Below are positions 34,703-44,102 of a DNA stretch of 64,000 bases, piece after piece. Position 1 is the first letter of the stretch. Every line of letters begins with the position of its first letter. This DNA is from Anaerolineaceae bacterium. GTDB lineage: Bacteria > Chloroflexota > Anaerolineae > Aggregatilineales > Phototrophicaceae. The stretch spans positions 62,001-126,000 of the forward strand of contig JAPPOB010000001.1 of the NCBI GenBank assembly GCA_028818375.1, written 5' to 3'. Position numbers and translations under genes: made by a program. The notes under the pieces are model-generated. The model searched no databases. It was given only the letters and a program-made list of their open reading frames with translations, and had not been told where the DNA came from.

Positions 34703-35810
34703 TCTGTCCCTCGCGCAGTATGAGCGCCGCCGCCAGCGGGCCGCGCCAGACCAGGGCCGACCAGTACTGGCCGGCCTTCGCTTCGCAGGCCTTCCAACCG
34801 GCCCCGTCGAGTATACCGCCACAGGCGATCAGGTCGACGGCGCCCGCCGTCTTTTCCAGTTCCTGCTGCAGCAGCCTCTGCGCCCGCCGGGCGTGGGGGA
34901 ACAGGTCCTCGCCACCCAGTCCGGCGTCCAGCCGGGCATTCGCCGGCGACGGTTGGGCCAGGGTGTTGGTGGCGACAATGGCGCGCACGCCGGCTTCGAC
35001 GCAGGCCTTCGGCAGCGTCTTGTATTGTTCGGGGGCAAGATCGGGCGCGATCTTGATCCAAAGCGGCGTTGGGTGGGCGCGCCGGACCGCAGGCTCGCAA
35101 AGCGTCTTCACAAGGGCGGCACTGTAGCGGCCCCGCGGGTCCTCGCCGGTGTTGGGGCAACTGACGTTCAGGGTGAACCAGGAGGGCCGCACGCCGGCAT
35201 CGAGAAAGAAGCCGATCGACTCGAGCAGTTCATCGCCTTGACGACCAACATCATCAATTGCGGGACTTGTCGCGATGTTGACTCCCCAGGTCTCCGGCCA
35301 CTGGTCCCGTTGAAGCCCGAGGAAACGGGCAGCGGCGCGGGCGCCGGGGTTGCGCAGCCCCACGCGATTGCGTGTCGTGCGGGTCCCGGAATCCCGCCAC
35401 AGCACGGCGCCGGCGTTGCCCTCACGGGGCCAGCGGGTGAAGGAACCGAACTCTACCGGGCCGAGCAGGGCCGGCAGACTGCGCCAGCCCGGGAGCAGAT
35501 TGTCTCCCTTTTCCACCGCCGCCAGAGCGTCCTGCTCTGTTACGAATCCTGGGCCCTTGACCATGCCCGCAGCCAGGATCAGGGGCTGGCCGAAGCGTAC
35601 GCCACCGACTTCTGTCTGCGGAGAATCCAACCGGGGAAAACAGCTTCGATGTATCCTGGATGCAAGTGAAATCGTCGTCTCTGAACGATCCATCCAGGAG
35701 AGCAGGGCCATCGCCCGCTCATGCGCGCGTTGCGGAGAGTTGAGAAAGAGCAGGGGACGCAGGGCGCGCCACAGCAGCAGATAAAGGTTGAGGGTCAGGT
35801 CACGCATCAA
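34686..35810 (-). CDS. pyrD: Dihydroorotate dehydrogenase, class 2 (quinone-linked)
   Basis: 374 residues. The N-terminal helical extension (about 1-55, LYLLLWRALRPLLFL) is the membrane/quinone-binding part of class 2 enzymes. The catalytic Ser lies in LNVSCPNTGEDPRG, and FMN-contact blocks include AAGMVKGPG and ACGGILDG. It passes electrons to the respiratory quinone pool. Overlaps pyrC by 11 nt and pyrE by 17 nt. Confidence 0.92.
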   Translation of the reverse strand: MMRDLTLNLYLLLWRALRPLLFLNSPQRAHERAMALLSWMDRSETTISLASRIHRSCFPRLDSPQTEVGGVRFGQPLILAAGMVKGPGFVTEQDALAAVEKGDNLLPGWRSLPALLGPVEFGSFTRWPREGNAGAVLWRDSGTRTTRNRVGLRNPGARAAARFLGLQRDQWPETWGVNIATSPAIDDVGRQGDELLESIGFFLDAGVRPSWFTLNVSCPNTGEDPRGRYSAALVKTLCEPAVRRAHPTPLWIKIAPDLAPEQYKTLPKACVEAGVRAIVATNTLAQPSPANARLDAGLGGEDLFPHARRAQRLLQQELEKTAGAVDLIACGGILDGAGWKACEAKAGQYWSALVWRGPLAAALILREGQNDPCQ

Positions 35811-36885
35811 CGCGCGGGTTGCGTTGCGTCAGCGGCAACCCGCTGCCAGGAGCGGCGAGGACTTGCTCGCCGTCGTAGACCTGTCGACCGCGCAGGGTCA
35901 CCTGACGCACGACACCCTGGACGCGCATACCGCTGAAGGGCGACCAGCCGCAGTGCGAACGCAGGTCCCTGTTATCGAACAACTGGCTCTCCCCCAGGTC
36001 CAGTTCCGTCCAGCTATCCGGGGGCAGGGGGTAGCCGAACAGGCGGCGAGGCGCAACAGAGACCAGTTCAGCCAGTCGGTCCGGCTCCAGCCAGCCTTCA
36101 TGGACGGCCTGGCCGAGCAGGGGCAGTGTGGTCTCCAGGCCGGGCACGCCATGGGCCGGCACTTCCCCGTACTTTTCGCCCAGGGTATGCGGCGCGTGGT
36201 CCGATTCGACAACGTCGACCAGACCGCAGCCCAGCGCCTGGCGCAGGGCATCGCGGTCGGCGCTGGCCTTCAGTTCCGGTTTCATCAGGCCGAGCGGGCC
36301 CAGCGCGGTGAGGTCGTCGCGGGTCAGAAAAAGGTGGTGTGGGCAAACGCCGATACTGACGGGCAGCCCTTCTTCCCTGGCGGAAGCCAGGAGCTTCAAT
36401 TCATTGGCGCTGCTGATGTGGCAAAAGTGGACGTATTTCCGGTGGTGTCTGACCAGTTGCAGGATGTCATCGACGGTGTCCTCTTCGGCATGCACGGCGA
36501 TGGGCGCGCCGGCCGGCCAGGCGGCGATGATGCGGTCCCGCAATTCCTGGTCCTCAATCAACAGGTCGCCCGTGGTCTCGTTGTTATAAATTTTCAGGCC
36601 GCAGACCTGATGCTGTACTCTTTCAAAGTGTTCCTGATTGCCGGGCTGCGCGGCGCCGAACCACAGCCCCCAGTCGCAGCGGGCCGACTCAAGAAAACGG
36701 GCCCGTTTCCTGTTCAGGGCAACCGGGTTGGTTGTCGCCGGCGGTGTATTGGGCATGTCCAGCAGGGCGGTGTAGCCACCGGTCAGCGCCGCGGCCGTCT
36801 CGCTGACGATCGTGCCCTTGTGCGACCAGTCCAGGTCGCGCAGGTGAACGTGCGGGTCGAAGGGTGCGGGGATGCGCAGGCGCAT
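35800..36885 (-). CDS. pyrC: Dihydroorotase
   Basis: 361 residues, amidohydrolase fold. The metal-binding motif is DPHVHLRD; the carbamylated lysine lies in GLKIYNNETTGD; further His ligands lie in AVHAEED and VHFCHISS; the catalytic Asp lies in ESDHAPHTLGEK. It overlaps pyrB by one base and pyrD by 11 nt. This argues for an active enzyme rather than the inactive pyrC' partner of some ATCases. Confidence 0.94.
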   Translation of the reverse strand: MRLRIPAPFDPHVHLRDLDWSHKGTIVSETAAALTGGYTALLDMPNTPPATTNPVALNRKRARFLESARCDWGLWFGAAQPGNQEHFERVQHQVCGLKIYNNETTGDLLIEDQELRDRIIAAWPAGAPIAVHAEEDTVDDILQLVRHHRKYVHFCHISSANELKLLASAREEGLPVSIGVCPHHLFLTRDDLTALGPLGLMKPELKASADRDALRQALGCGLVDVVESDHAPHTLGEKYGEVPAHGVPGLETTLPLLGQAVHEGWLEPDRLAELVSVAPRRLFGYPLPPDSWTELDLGESQLFDNRDLRSHCGWSPFSGMRVQGVVRQVTLRGRQVYDGEQVLAAPGSGLPLTQRNPRVDA

Positions 36886-37955
36886 CAGACATGGACTCCG
36901 CGCAACACCTTGGCCAGCAAGGCCATGCGCACGTACATGCCATTTTCCATTTGCTGGAAGTAGACGGACCGCGGATCTTCATCAAGTACGTCGTGTGATT
37001 CTGGCGGCCCCATTTCGTGCTTGCGTGGCAGGGGATGCATGAGAATGGCATCCTCCCGCGCGCCCTGCAGCAGTTCCGGAGTCATGATGAAGCCGTCCTG
37101 GATGGCGTCGTAGTCGGCGCGCTCGGCGAAGCGCTCCTCCTGGACCCGCGTCCAGTAGATGACATCGCTTTCGCCCAGTACTTCGTCGAGGTCAGCAGTC
37201 TCGTACACCCGGACCCGGCCGTCCTGTATTTGGGCCATCACGTCCGCCGGCATGCGCAGGGAAGGAGGAGACACACAGTTGACGGCGACGCCCCTCTCTT
37301 CCAGCCTGGCCACCAGTTTCGCCAGTGAGTGTACGGTGCGCCCGTGGCGCAGGTCGCCCACCATGGTGATGTTCAGGTCTTCAATGCTGCCTTTCTGGTC
37401 AAGAATGGTGTACAGGTCGAGCAGGGCCTGGCTGGGGTGCTCGCCGATGCCATCGCCGCCGCTGATGACGACTGGACGGCGCCCGATTTTCATTTCCAGC
37501 TTGTCGAGATACCAGGCGGCTTCGAGCGAGGAGGCAACTTCCGGGTGGCGCAGCACGATGACGTCGGCGTAGCAACCGGCGGCGCGCACGGTGTCCGCCA
37601 GGTTTTCACCCTTGTACACCGAGGAAAACCGCACGCCGTTGCTGGCGCCGACGACTTCGCCACCCAGTCGACGCATGGCCGCCTGAAAGGACATGTCCGT
37701 GCGTGTGCTGGCTTCGAAAAACAGGGTGGCCATGATCTTGCCGCTGCAAATTTCGGTCAGGCCGCGGTCATGCTGGCGCGAGCGCTTCCTGAGTGAAGTG
37801 CTGGCGTCAAAGAGGACCCGCAGGTCCTGGCGCGAAAACTGTTCAACAGACAGGATGTGTTTGCCGGTGAAGTCCCCCTCAATACGCGGCGGTGCAAAAA
37901 GACTGGCGAAATCCATGGCGCGACGGGTATCGGCCAGCTGCGTTTCTGTCACCAT
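36885..37955 (-). CDS. pyrB: Aspartate carbamoyltransferase catalytic chain
   Basis: 356 residues. It joins carbamoyl phosphate to aspartate. The carbamoyl-phosphate loop is FFEASTRTDMSFQ (the usual RLSF is DMSF), followed by SSVYKGENLADT (80s loop with Lys), GGDGIGEHPSQALLDL and MHPLPRKHEM (Pro-Leu loop). No pyrI regulatory chain is seen. First gene of the pyrBCDEF operon, with its own promoter; carAB lie elsewhere. The ribosome site is GGGAGGG just before ATG. Confidence 0.94.
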   Translation of the reverse strand: MVTETQLADTRRAMDFASLFAPPRIEGDFTGKHILSVEQFSRQDLRVLFDASTSLRKRSRQHDRGLTEICSGKIMATLFFEASTRTDMSFQAAMRRLGGEVVGASNGVRFSSVYKGENLADTVRAAGCYADVIVLRHPEVASSLEAAWYLDKLEMKIGRRPVVISGGDGIGEHPSQALLDLYTILDQKGSIEDLNITMVGDLRHGRTVHSLAKLVARLEERGVAVNCVSPPSLRMPADVMAQIQDGRVRVYETADLDEVLGESDVIYWTRVQEERFAERADYDAIQDGFIMTPELLQGAREDAILMHPLPRKHEMGPPESHDVLDEDPRSVYFQQMENGMYVRMALLAKVLRGVHV

Positions 37956-38025
37956 TTACCCTCCCGTTCCCCAAAAGTCATCTTCCGCGGTGACTTGCGT
38001 CCATGCTGTTTGCTGCCTTGACCCT

Positions 38026-38037
38026 CCCTTGCAAGGG
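38026..38037. repeat. 12-bp palindrome in the pyr operon leader
   Basis: CCCTTGCAAGGG is a perfect palindrome about 70 nt before pyrB, between the predicted promoter and the start codon. It could be an operator or a short RNA stem; no pyrR gene is in the window. Confidence 0.4.
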
Positions 38038-38058
38038 CGTCGGCTGAGGCGTCGGGCC

Positions 38059-38086
38059 ATTGAAGTTGCTTCACTCTCCTTGTCAA
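38059..38086 (-). promoter_or_regulatory. Promoter of the pyrBCDEF operon
   Basis: On the minus strand TTGACA (38086-38081), 16-nt spacer, TTCAAT (38064-38059). It would give a leader of about 97 nt before pyrB. Confidence 0.6.
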
Positions 38087-38117
38087 GTGTGCGCACACCG
38101 GCCCAACTCATCGAAGT

Positions 38118-39524
38118 TCAATTCCCCCGGGCGCAAGCGGCCAGAACACGGCCGGCCATGGCCCGGGCGCGGCCTGGCGCGTCGCCAACGTAGTCCTGCG
38201 CACGCATAAGTTCACGGATACGCGCGCCCGAAAGCAATCGGAGCAATTCCTCTTCCCCGCATAGCAGGTCGGTCAGAGGGTTGGGTTCGCCGCTGGAAAG
38301 GGCTTGCCATGCATTCATGCTGTGGCCGCGGATGACCTCATGCAGATGCTGTCGATCGCCACCGGCGAGGCAGGCCGCCATCAAAACGCGCTCGGTGGCG
38401 GCGAAGGTCCCGTAACGCTCAAGATTGTGGCGTATGGCGCCATCATCGAGGCGCAGACCCTCCAGAATTCGCCGCGTGCGGCGCAGCATCTCATCGCAAC
38501 AAAGGCTGGCCTGCGGCAGCACGATGCGGCGGTTGGCGGAGTCGTCGAGGGTGCGTTCCAGCAGGTTGTGGGCGCCGTTGTCCCAGGCCACGCGCGGCAG
38601 GGCGGCCAAATAACGCGCCAGGCTGTCGATGTTTTCGGCGTTGACCGGGTTTCGCTTGAAAGGCATGGCCGAGGAACCGACCTGTTGCTCCGCAAAGGGT
38701 TCCGCCCATTCTCCGACAGGCGGACTTTGCAACAGGCGCAGGTCGAAAGCCAGGCGGTAGAGCGTCATGCCGATGCCGGCCAGCAGGGTCACGTACTGCC
38801 AGTCCTGGCGGCGGCTACAGGTCTGGGTGGCGACGGGGAAGGCGGCCAGCCCCAGATTATCCATGATGTCGGCTTCCAGAGCCTCCGCCGTTAGCGTCCT
38901 GCCCTCCAGTAGCTGGTGCCAGGAAGCCGCCGTGCCGACCGCGCCCTTGAAGCCCTTGCCCCGCAGGCTCCGCTGAAGGTCAAGCAGGGCTTCGTAATCC
39001 GCGAGCAGGTCCTGAGCGTAGCCGGCCAGGCGATAGCCGACCGTCGTGGGTTCCGCCGGCTGCAGGTGCGTCCAGCCGATGCAGACATGGTCCGCTTCCT
39101 CCTCCGTTTTCCGCGCCAAGATCAGCAGCAGGTCACGCAGCCCCTGGCCCACCAGGGACAGCGATGCGCGCAGGCGCAGGGCGTCGGCATTGTCCTCGAT
39201 GTCCATACTGGTGGCGCCCAAATGCAGGATGCCACCACCGACAGGGCACTGCTCGGCGAAGCAGCGCAACTCGGCCATCAGGTCATGGTGCAAGATCGCT
39301 TCAAGCTCATGCGAGCGGTCGATGTTCACGTCGTCAGCTCGGGCCCGCAGGTCGTCAACCTGGGCCACCTGCACCAGACCGGCGCGCATTTGGGCTTCGG
39401 CCAGCGCCACCCAGATGCGGCGCCACAGTCGACGCTTGTGAGTCTCGGACCACAGTTGGCGCATTTGCGGGCTGCCATAGCGCCAGCTGAAAGGGCCGAC
39501 CCATGTGTCGTGTGTGAAGCTCAT
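38118..39524 (-). CDS. purB: Adenylosuccinate lyase
   Basis: 468 residues of the fumarase/aspartase superfamily. It acts twice in purine synthesis, on SAICAR and on adenylosuccinate. The signature GSSAMPFKRNPVNAENI carries the catalytic Ser loop; other blocks are HLGATSMDIEDN and THLQPAEPTT. It is upstream of the pyr operon on the same strand but separated by 162 nt with a promoter. It follows the aldolase/SDR gene's stop within 5 nt only by position; that gene is transcribed toward it. Confidence 0.93.
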   Translation of the reverse strand: MSFTHDTWVGPFSWRYGSPQMRQLWSETHKRRLWRRIWVALAEAQMRAGLVQVAQVDDLRARADDVNIDRSHELEAILHHDLMAELRCFAEQCPVGGGILHLGATSMDIEDNADALRLRASLSLVGQGLRDLLLILARKTEEEADHVCIGWTHLQPAEPTTVGYRLAGYAQDLLADYEALLDLQRSLRGKGFKGAVGTAASWHQLLEGRTLTAEALEADIMDNLGLAAFPVATQTCSRRQDWQYVTLLAGIGMTLYRLAFDLRLLQSPPVGEWAEPFAEQQVGSSAMPFKRNPVNAENIDSLARYLAALPRVAWDNGAHNLLERTLDDSANRRIVLPQASLCCDEMLRRTRRILEGLRLDDGAIRHNLERYGTFAATERVLMAACLAGGDRQHLHEVIRGHSMNAWQALSSGEPNPLTDLLCGEEELLRLLSGARIRELMRAQDYVGDAPGRARAMAGRVLAACARGN

Positions 39525-39528
39525 TGAT

Positions 39529-41592
39529 TCAGCGCAGGTACCCGCTGGCCACGCCGCCGTCGACCGGGAGCATGGTGCCGGTCGTTTTGGCGGCCCGCGG
39601 TCCCGCGAGGAAGGCGATGGCCTCGGCGATGTCTTCCGGCAGGATTTCAGCGCCCAGCACGTTTCGGTTGGCGTAAAAGGCGTTCAGTTCCCCGACGGTG
39701 ATGCCATATTGTTTCGCGCGGGCTTTTTTCCATTCGCCGTCCCAGATGTTGCTGCCGCGAATGACGGCGTCCGGCAGCACCGAGTTGACGCGTATTCCGT
39801 GGGCGCCCCCTTCTTCGGCAAGGCAACGGGCCATGTGCACCTCGGCGGCCTTGGCAGCGCTGTAGGCGGCGGCGCCCTTGCCGGCCGCCACGCTGTTCTT
39901 GCTGCCGACAAAGACCATGCAGCCGCCGACGCCCTGGGACTTCATGATCCTGAAGGACTCGCGCGCCATCAGAAAGTAACCCGTGACCAGGATATCGACG
40001 TTGCGCTGGAACATTTCCAGCGAGGTTTCCTCGATCGGCGCGCCGCCGGCGATTCCGGCATTATTGACCAGAACGTCCAGGCCGCCGTATTTCAGTACGG
40101 TCTGTCGCAGGGCGTCCTGAACAGCCGTTTCGCTGGTCACGTCCGTGTGCACAAAAAAGGCGCGGGCCGTGCCATGAGCCTCTTCCAGGGCGGCAACTGT
40201 CTCTTCGCCTCCTTCGCGATTGATGTCCGCCACCACCACGTGCGCGCCGTCCTGCGCCAGGCGGAAGGCGGTGGCCCGGCCGATGCCGCTGGCCGCCCCG
40301 GTGATGAGTACGACCTTGCCGGCGAAGTCTCTGTCGGGCGGCGCCAGTTTCAGTTTGTAAAGCTCCAGCGGCCAGTACTCGATGTTGTAGGCCTCGTTGG
40401 GCGTCAGGCTGACAAAGCCGCCAAGCGCCTCTGAATCGCCGATGACAGCGATGGCGCGGTGATACAGCTGGCGGCTGACGTCGGCGTTGGCGATGTCCTT
40501 GCCGGTGTTGACCATGCCCAGACCTGGAATGAGGATCACTCTGGGCGCGGCATCGCGCAGTACATCGCCGGGGTTTTTGTTCTCTTCGAAATAGGCGATG
40601 TAGCGTTCCTCGTAGTCGGCGATGCCGTCGCGGATTCGGTCGGCCAGCACGGCCGCACCGTCCCCGGGTTTCCAGTCGACGTAAAGCGGTTGACGTTTGA
40701 CGTGCACCAGATGGTCGGGGCAGGCGCCGCCGATCTGGCTGACGCTGGCGGTCTTTTCGCTGCCGATCATGTTAAGCACGCTGTCGCTGCTGTCGGTCTG
40801 CAGGATGGCGCTGCGACGGGAGGAGACCGCTCCCCGAATGACCGGCAGGACACCGGCGAGAATGTCGTCGCGTTCCTCCATTGACAGGCCCGGCACGGTC
40901 AACTCGCCGAAAACCTTCCTGCCCCGGCGGCGGTCCGCCAGGTAGTCCTCGGTCTCCTGAATAATGTGCATGCTGCTCTCGTAGCAGGACTTGCTGTCAT
41001 CGCCCCAGGTGACGAGGCCATGCTTGCCCATCACCACGCATTCGATGGCCGGGTTGTCCCGCACCATACCGCCGATCCACTTGCTGAGGGTGAAGCCGGG
41101 ACGGATATAGGGCACGTAGGCGGCCCGTTCGCCGTAGACGCGACGCGCTTCTTCCGCGGCATCTGTGACGCACATCAGGCTGATGATGGCGTCCGGATGC
41201 GTGTGATCGACGTGTTTGTGGGGCACAAAGGCGTGCAGCAGGGTCTCGATGCTCTGGCGCGGTCGTCCCTGCTCGAACCAGGTGCGCTCCAGGTAGGCGA
41301 CCATCTCCTCGTCGCTCATTTCATCCCGTTGGTATAGCGGCTCGATTTCTTCCATCTTCAACAGGGCGAATTGGGGTTCGGTGATGGTCAACACATCGGA
41401 ACCGGAGGCCTTGACGGCCAGCACTTCCTGCTCGCGTCCAACGTGATCGGCCATGCGCAATTTGGCGCTGGTGTTGCCGCCAAAGATGTTGACCACAGCC
41501 CGGTCAAGCCCCAGGATGTTGCTGCGGTAGACAAGACCGTCCAGGTTCGGCAGGCCGGCCGCCCTGTCGTCATTCCAGAAGTTGTTTGGCAT
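39529..41592 (-). CDS. Bifunctional rhamnulose-1-phosphate aldolase / short-chain dehydrogenase
   Basis: 687 residues. Residues about 1-420 form a class II aldolase of the araD-like fold (FGGNTSAK; Zn histidines in VDHTHPDAI and the MGKHGLVTWG region). Residues about 430-687 form an SDR: cofactor motif LITGAASGIGRA, NNAGIAGG, catalytic Tyr-x3-Lys in AYSAAKAAEV. Such RhaEW-type fusions cleave L-rhamnulose-1-P to DHAP and L-lactaldehyde and convert the lactaldehyde. The ATG at 41592 has GGAAGGGA upstream. No rhamnose isomerase or kinase is in the window. Confidence 0.9.
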   Translation of the reverse strand: MPNNFWNDDRAAGLPNLDGLVYRSNILGLDRAVVNIFGGNTSAKLRMADHVGREQEVLAVKASGSDVLTITEPQFALLKMEEIEPLYQRDEMSDEEMVAYLERTWFEQGRPRQSIETLLHAFVPHKHVDHTHPDAIISLMCVTDAAEEARRVYGERAAYVPYIRPGFTLSKWIGGMVRDNPAIECVVMGKHGLVTWGDDSKSCYESSMHIIQETEDYLADRRRGRKVFGELTVPGLSMEERDDILAGVLPVIRGAVSSRRSAILQTDSSDSVLNMIGSEKTASVSQIGGACPDHLVHVKRQPLYVDWKPGDGAAVLADRIRDGIADYEERYIAYFEENKNPGDVLRDAAPRVILIPGLGMVNTGKDIANADVSRQLYHRAIAVIGDSEALGGFVSLTPNEAYNIEYWPLELYKLKLAPPDRDFAGKVVLITGAASGIGRATAFRLAQDGAHVVVADINREGGEETVAALEEAHGTARAFFVHTDVTSETAVQDALRQTVLKYGGLDVLVNNAGIAGGAPIEETSLEMFQRNVDILVTGYFLMARESFRIMKSQGVGGCMVFVGSKNSVAAGKGAAAYSAAKAAEVHMARCLAEEGGAHGIRVNSVLPDAVIRGSNIWDGEWKKARAKQYGITVGELNAFYANRNVLGAEILPEDIAEAIAFLAGPRAAKTTGTMLPVDGGVASGYLR

Positions 41593-41636
41593 GGAGTCCC
41601 TTCCAACCTTCATCAGCAGAGGCGGAACGGGTTCAC

Positions 41637-41642
41637 AGTATA
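41637..41642 (-). promoter_or_regulatory. -10 hexamer TATACT upstream of the aldolase/SDR gene
   Basis: Minus-strand TATACT lies about 45 nt before the ATG at 41592, in the divergent region shared with the oligogalacturonate-lyase-like gene. For the opposite direction, TACAAT (41689-41694) is a possible -10. Confidence 0.4.
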
Positions 41643-41722
41643 CAGGGTGCAGCGAAGGACGGGCAGTGTGAATCCTGTGGTCAGGGGATACAATCGGCAG
41701 CAATCCGGGAACAGGACTTCCG

Positions 41723-42898
41723 ATGCCGGCCCGCAGAGGCGAACAGTGGAATGAAAGCGAAACCTGGCGCGATGCCTGGACGCTGCGCGCCTGTCGCCGC
41801 CTGTCCACGCTCGGTGAAGTCAACCAGACGCCCAACTATCACACCAACATCGGCTTCACTGCGGACAGCGAGTTCCTGGTCTTCTGGACCCTGCGCGAAA
41901 ATCGCGGCGCCTTTTGCAAGGTCGAGGTGGCAACCGGCGAGATAACGCAGCTGACCGAAGCGGTAGCCGATTACGGTTTCTGCGCCCATATACAGGGCGG
42001 CCCCTACCCCCGCATGTGCCTGGCGCCACGGACCCGCTGGCTGGTCTACACCGGCGAACGCTCGCTCCACGCCGTGCAGCTGGACACGCTGGAGGAACGC
42101 ACCCTGATCGCCGACACCGGCCCCTGGGAGTTGGGCTATCCCAGCGTGTCCGGGGACGAAAACCGGGTGTTGCTGCCGCTTTCCACGCTGCATCCCGAAA
42201 TCGCAGCCGGCACACGTGTAACCAGACACTATTTCGATCACTTCGCCGACGGACGGGGCATGCAACTGCGTCTGGCGTCGTTGCCGCTGTCAGGAGGTGA
42301 CGTCAGTGATGTGTGGCGAGAGGATGGCTGCCGCAGCTTTCACGCGGAATATTCCCCGACGGACAGAGACCTGCTGCTCCTGGACCGCGACTTTCCGCCG
42401 CGTTACTGGAGCGGCGGTGACGGGCACACGACGCGCATCTGGTCCCTGAGACCGGACAGCAACACGCTGACCGAGCTGGCGGCGCGCAACCGCGACTGCA
42501 GTCACACGCACGCAGTCTGGTCCTTTGACGGCGAACGGGTGCTGTATCACGGGCGCAACCGCCGGGAAAGGGGCTGGATACTGGGTGTCTGTACTCCCGG
42601 GGGCGAAGTCTTGCGCGAGTACGACATGCCTGACGCTCCCCATTACGGTCATGTTTCGGCAATGGCGGGCAGGGAAGCCCTGTTGCTGGATGGCAACGTC
42701 AGCGACAATCTGCTGGTCTGGCTCTATTTCGATGCTGAACTGCCGCGAATCGAGGTCATCGCCGAACACAACACGGAGTGGGGCAGCCTGCCCGGGCAGA
42801 CCACTCATCCCCATCCCCTGTGCTCGCCGGACGGGCGCTGGATATCGTTCAACACGACGCAAAAGGGCCGCAGCGACGTGGCGGTCGTTCGCGTCTGA
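41723..42898 (+). CDS. Oligogalacturonate lyase-family beta-propeller protein
   Basis: 391 residues, predicted seven-bladed beta-propeller. The blocks NYHTNIGFTADSEFLVF, THAVWSFDGERVLYHG, YGHVSAM and HPHPLCSPDGRWISFN, with their His residues, match the oligogalacturonate lyase (PL22) family, which splits digalacturonate by Mn-dependent beta-elimination. No signal peptide, consistent with a cytosolic enzyme. Divergent from the rhamnose aldolase gene; both fit breakdown of pectin (rhamnogalacturonan). An active lyase is likely but not certain, as some homologues are uncharacterised. Confidence 0.8.
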   Translation: MPARRGEQWNESETWRDAWTLRACRRLSTLGEVNQTPNYHTNIGFTADSEFLVFWTLRENRGAFCKVEVATGEITQLTEAVADYGFCAHIQGGPYPRMCLAPRTRWLVYTGERSLHAVQLDTLEERTLIADTGPWELGYPSVSGDENRVLLPLSTLHPEIAAGTRVTRHYFDHFADGRGMQLRLASLPLSGGDVSDVWREDGCRSFHAEYSPTDRDLLLLDRDFPPRYWSGGDGHTTRIWSLRPDSNTLTELAARNRDCSHTHAVWSFDGERVLYHGRNRRERGWILGVCTPGGEVLREYDMPDAPHYGHVSAMAGREALLLDGNVSDNLLVWLYFDAELPRIEVIAEHNTEWGSLPGQTTHPHPLCSPDGRWISFNTTQKGRSDVAVVRV

Positions 42899-42908
42899 GC
42901 GCCTTTCC

Positions 42909-44102
42909 ATGACAAGGCGGGGCGACGCGCGCGGTCTGCGTGTGTGTTGGGTGGATACGATGCGCTATACGCAGCCGCTGCAAGCGGGGCAGGCGCGCAA
43001 GTGGCGTCGGCTCACCGAAGACCTGGGCGTTGATATTTTCGTCACCAGTTTCGCGCCAGGTTTGCGACCTCAATGCTTCCGGGAACACGCGCGCTTCATA
43101 CAGTGGCCGGCCCTCCCGCTCGCGCCCTTGCGCTGGCTGACGGCCTGGCTGCTGGTGCCCCCGGTGGTGCTGTGGCTGGTATTCGCGCGACGGATTGACG
43201 TGTTGATTGCTCATGATCCGGTCATCGGCGCCGCGGCGGCGCTGGCGAAGGCATTGGCGCGCCTTGCGGGTCGACGGGTGGCGCTGGTCGTGGAAACCCG
43301 CGGTGATTTCCAGAAAGGTTTTGTGGGTCAAAGGCGAATGCCCATGCCTGGCCTTTGGCTCGGATTAATCAGGCGACTGGCACGTTACAGTCTTACGCGG
43401 GCGGATGCCCTTCGCGCCGTTTCCGCCTCATCCGCCCGGCAGTTGCGGGAATTCGCTCCGGAAAAGCCCTTGCGACAATTCATGAGCTGGACGGATACGG
43501 CAGTCTTTCAGTCGTTCAGGGTGAAGCAGTCGGTATCGCAGCGGCAGGAAGTGCTCTACGCCGGCGTGTTGATTCCACGCAAGGGCATCCGCGAATTGAT
43601 CGAGGCCTATGCCAGGATTGCCGACTACGTACCGCAGGTACGGTTGCGAATCGTTGGCGAGCCCGCCAACAGGGATTATGCGTCCGGCCTGCGTCGTCAG
43701 GTCAGCGAACTGGGCCTGGAGTCGCGGATCACGATTGGCGATCCTCTGCCGCAGGCGGAACTGGCCGTCGCCATGGCGCGGGCCCGCCTGCTGGTGCTAC
43801 CGAGTTACAGTGAAGGGCTGCCCAAAGTGCTTGTCGAAGCCATGCTCTGCGGCACACCGGTGCTTGCCTCTGCTGTTGACGGCATTCCGGAAGTCGTCGA
43901 GGACGGTGTTCACGGATGGCTGGTGCCCCCGGGGGACGTCAATGCCCTGGCGGGCAAACTGCTGCATGCGCTTTGCGAAGCCGACCTTGACCGCATGGGC
44001 GAAACTGCCCGGGAGTTTGCGACCCACTTTTTTTCTGCTGAAAGTTACGTGAAACATTATGGGGAACTCTTTGTGCTGGCCTGGAACGAGGCGCAGCGGT
44101 GA
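42909..44102 (+). CDS. Glycosyltransferase family 4 protein
   Basis: 397 residues, GT-B fold. The C-terminal half has VLYAGVLIPRKGIRELIEAY, and the nucleotide-sugar block SYSEGLPKVLVEAMLCGTPV with the two Glu residues of the EX7E motif. A hydrophobic segment (about 75-95) could contact the membrane. First of three tandem GT4 genes with 4-nt overlaps, probably building a surface glycan or glycolipid. ATG at 42909, 10 nt after the preceding stop. Confidence 0.88.
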   Translation: MTRRGDARGLRVCWVDTMRYTQPLQAGQARKWRRLTEDLGVDIFVTSFAPGLRPQCFREHARFIQWPALPLAPLRWLTAWLLVPPVVLWLVFARRIDVLIAHDPVIGAAAALAKALARLAGRRVALVVETRGDFQKGFVGQRRMPMPGLWLGLIRRLARYSLTRADALRAVSASSARQLREFAPEKPLRQFMSWTDTAVFQSFRVKQSVSQRQEVLYAGVLIPRKGIRELIEAYARIADYVPQVRLRIVGEPANRDYASGLRRQVSELGLESRITIGDPLPQAELAVAMARARLLVLPSYSEGLPKVLVEAMLCGTPVLASAVDGIPEVVEDGVHGWLVPPGDVNALAGKLLHALCEADLDRMGETAREFATHFFSAESYVKHYGELFVLAWNEAQR

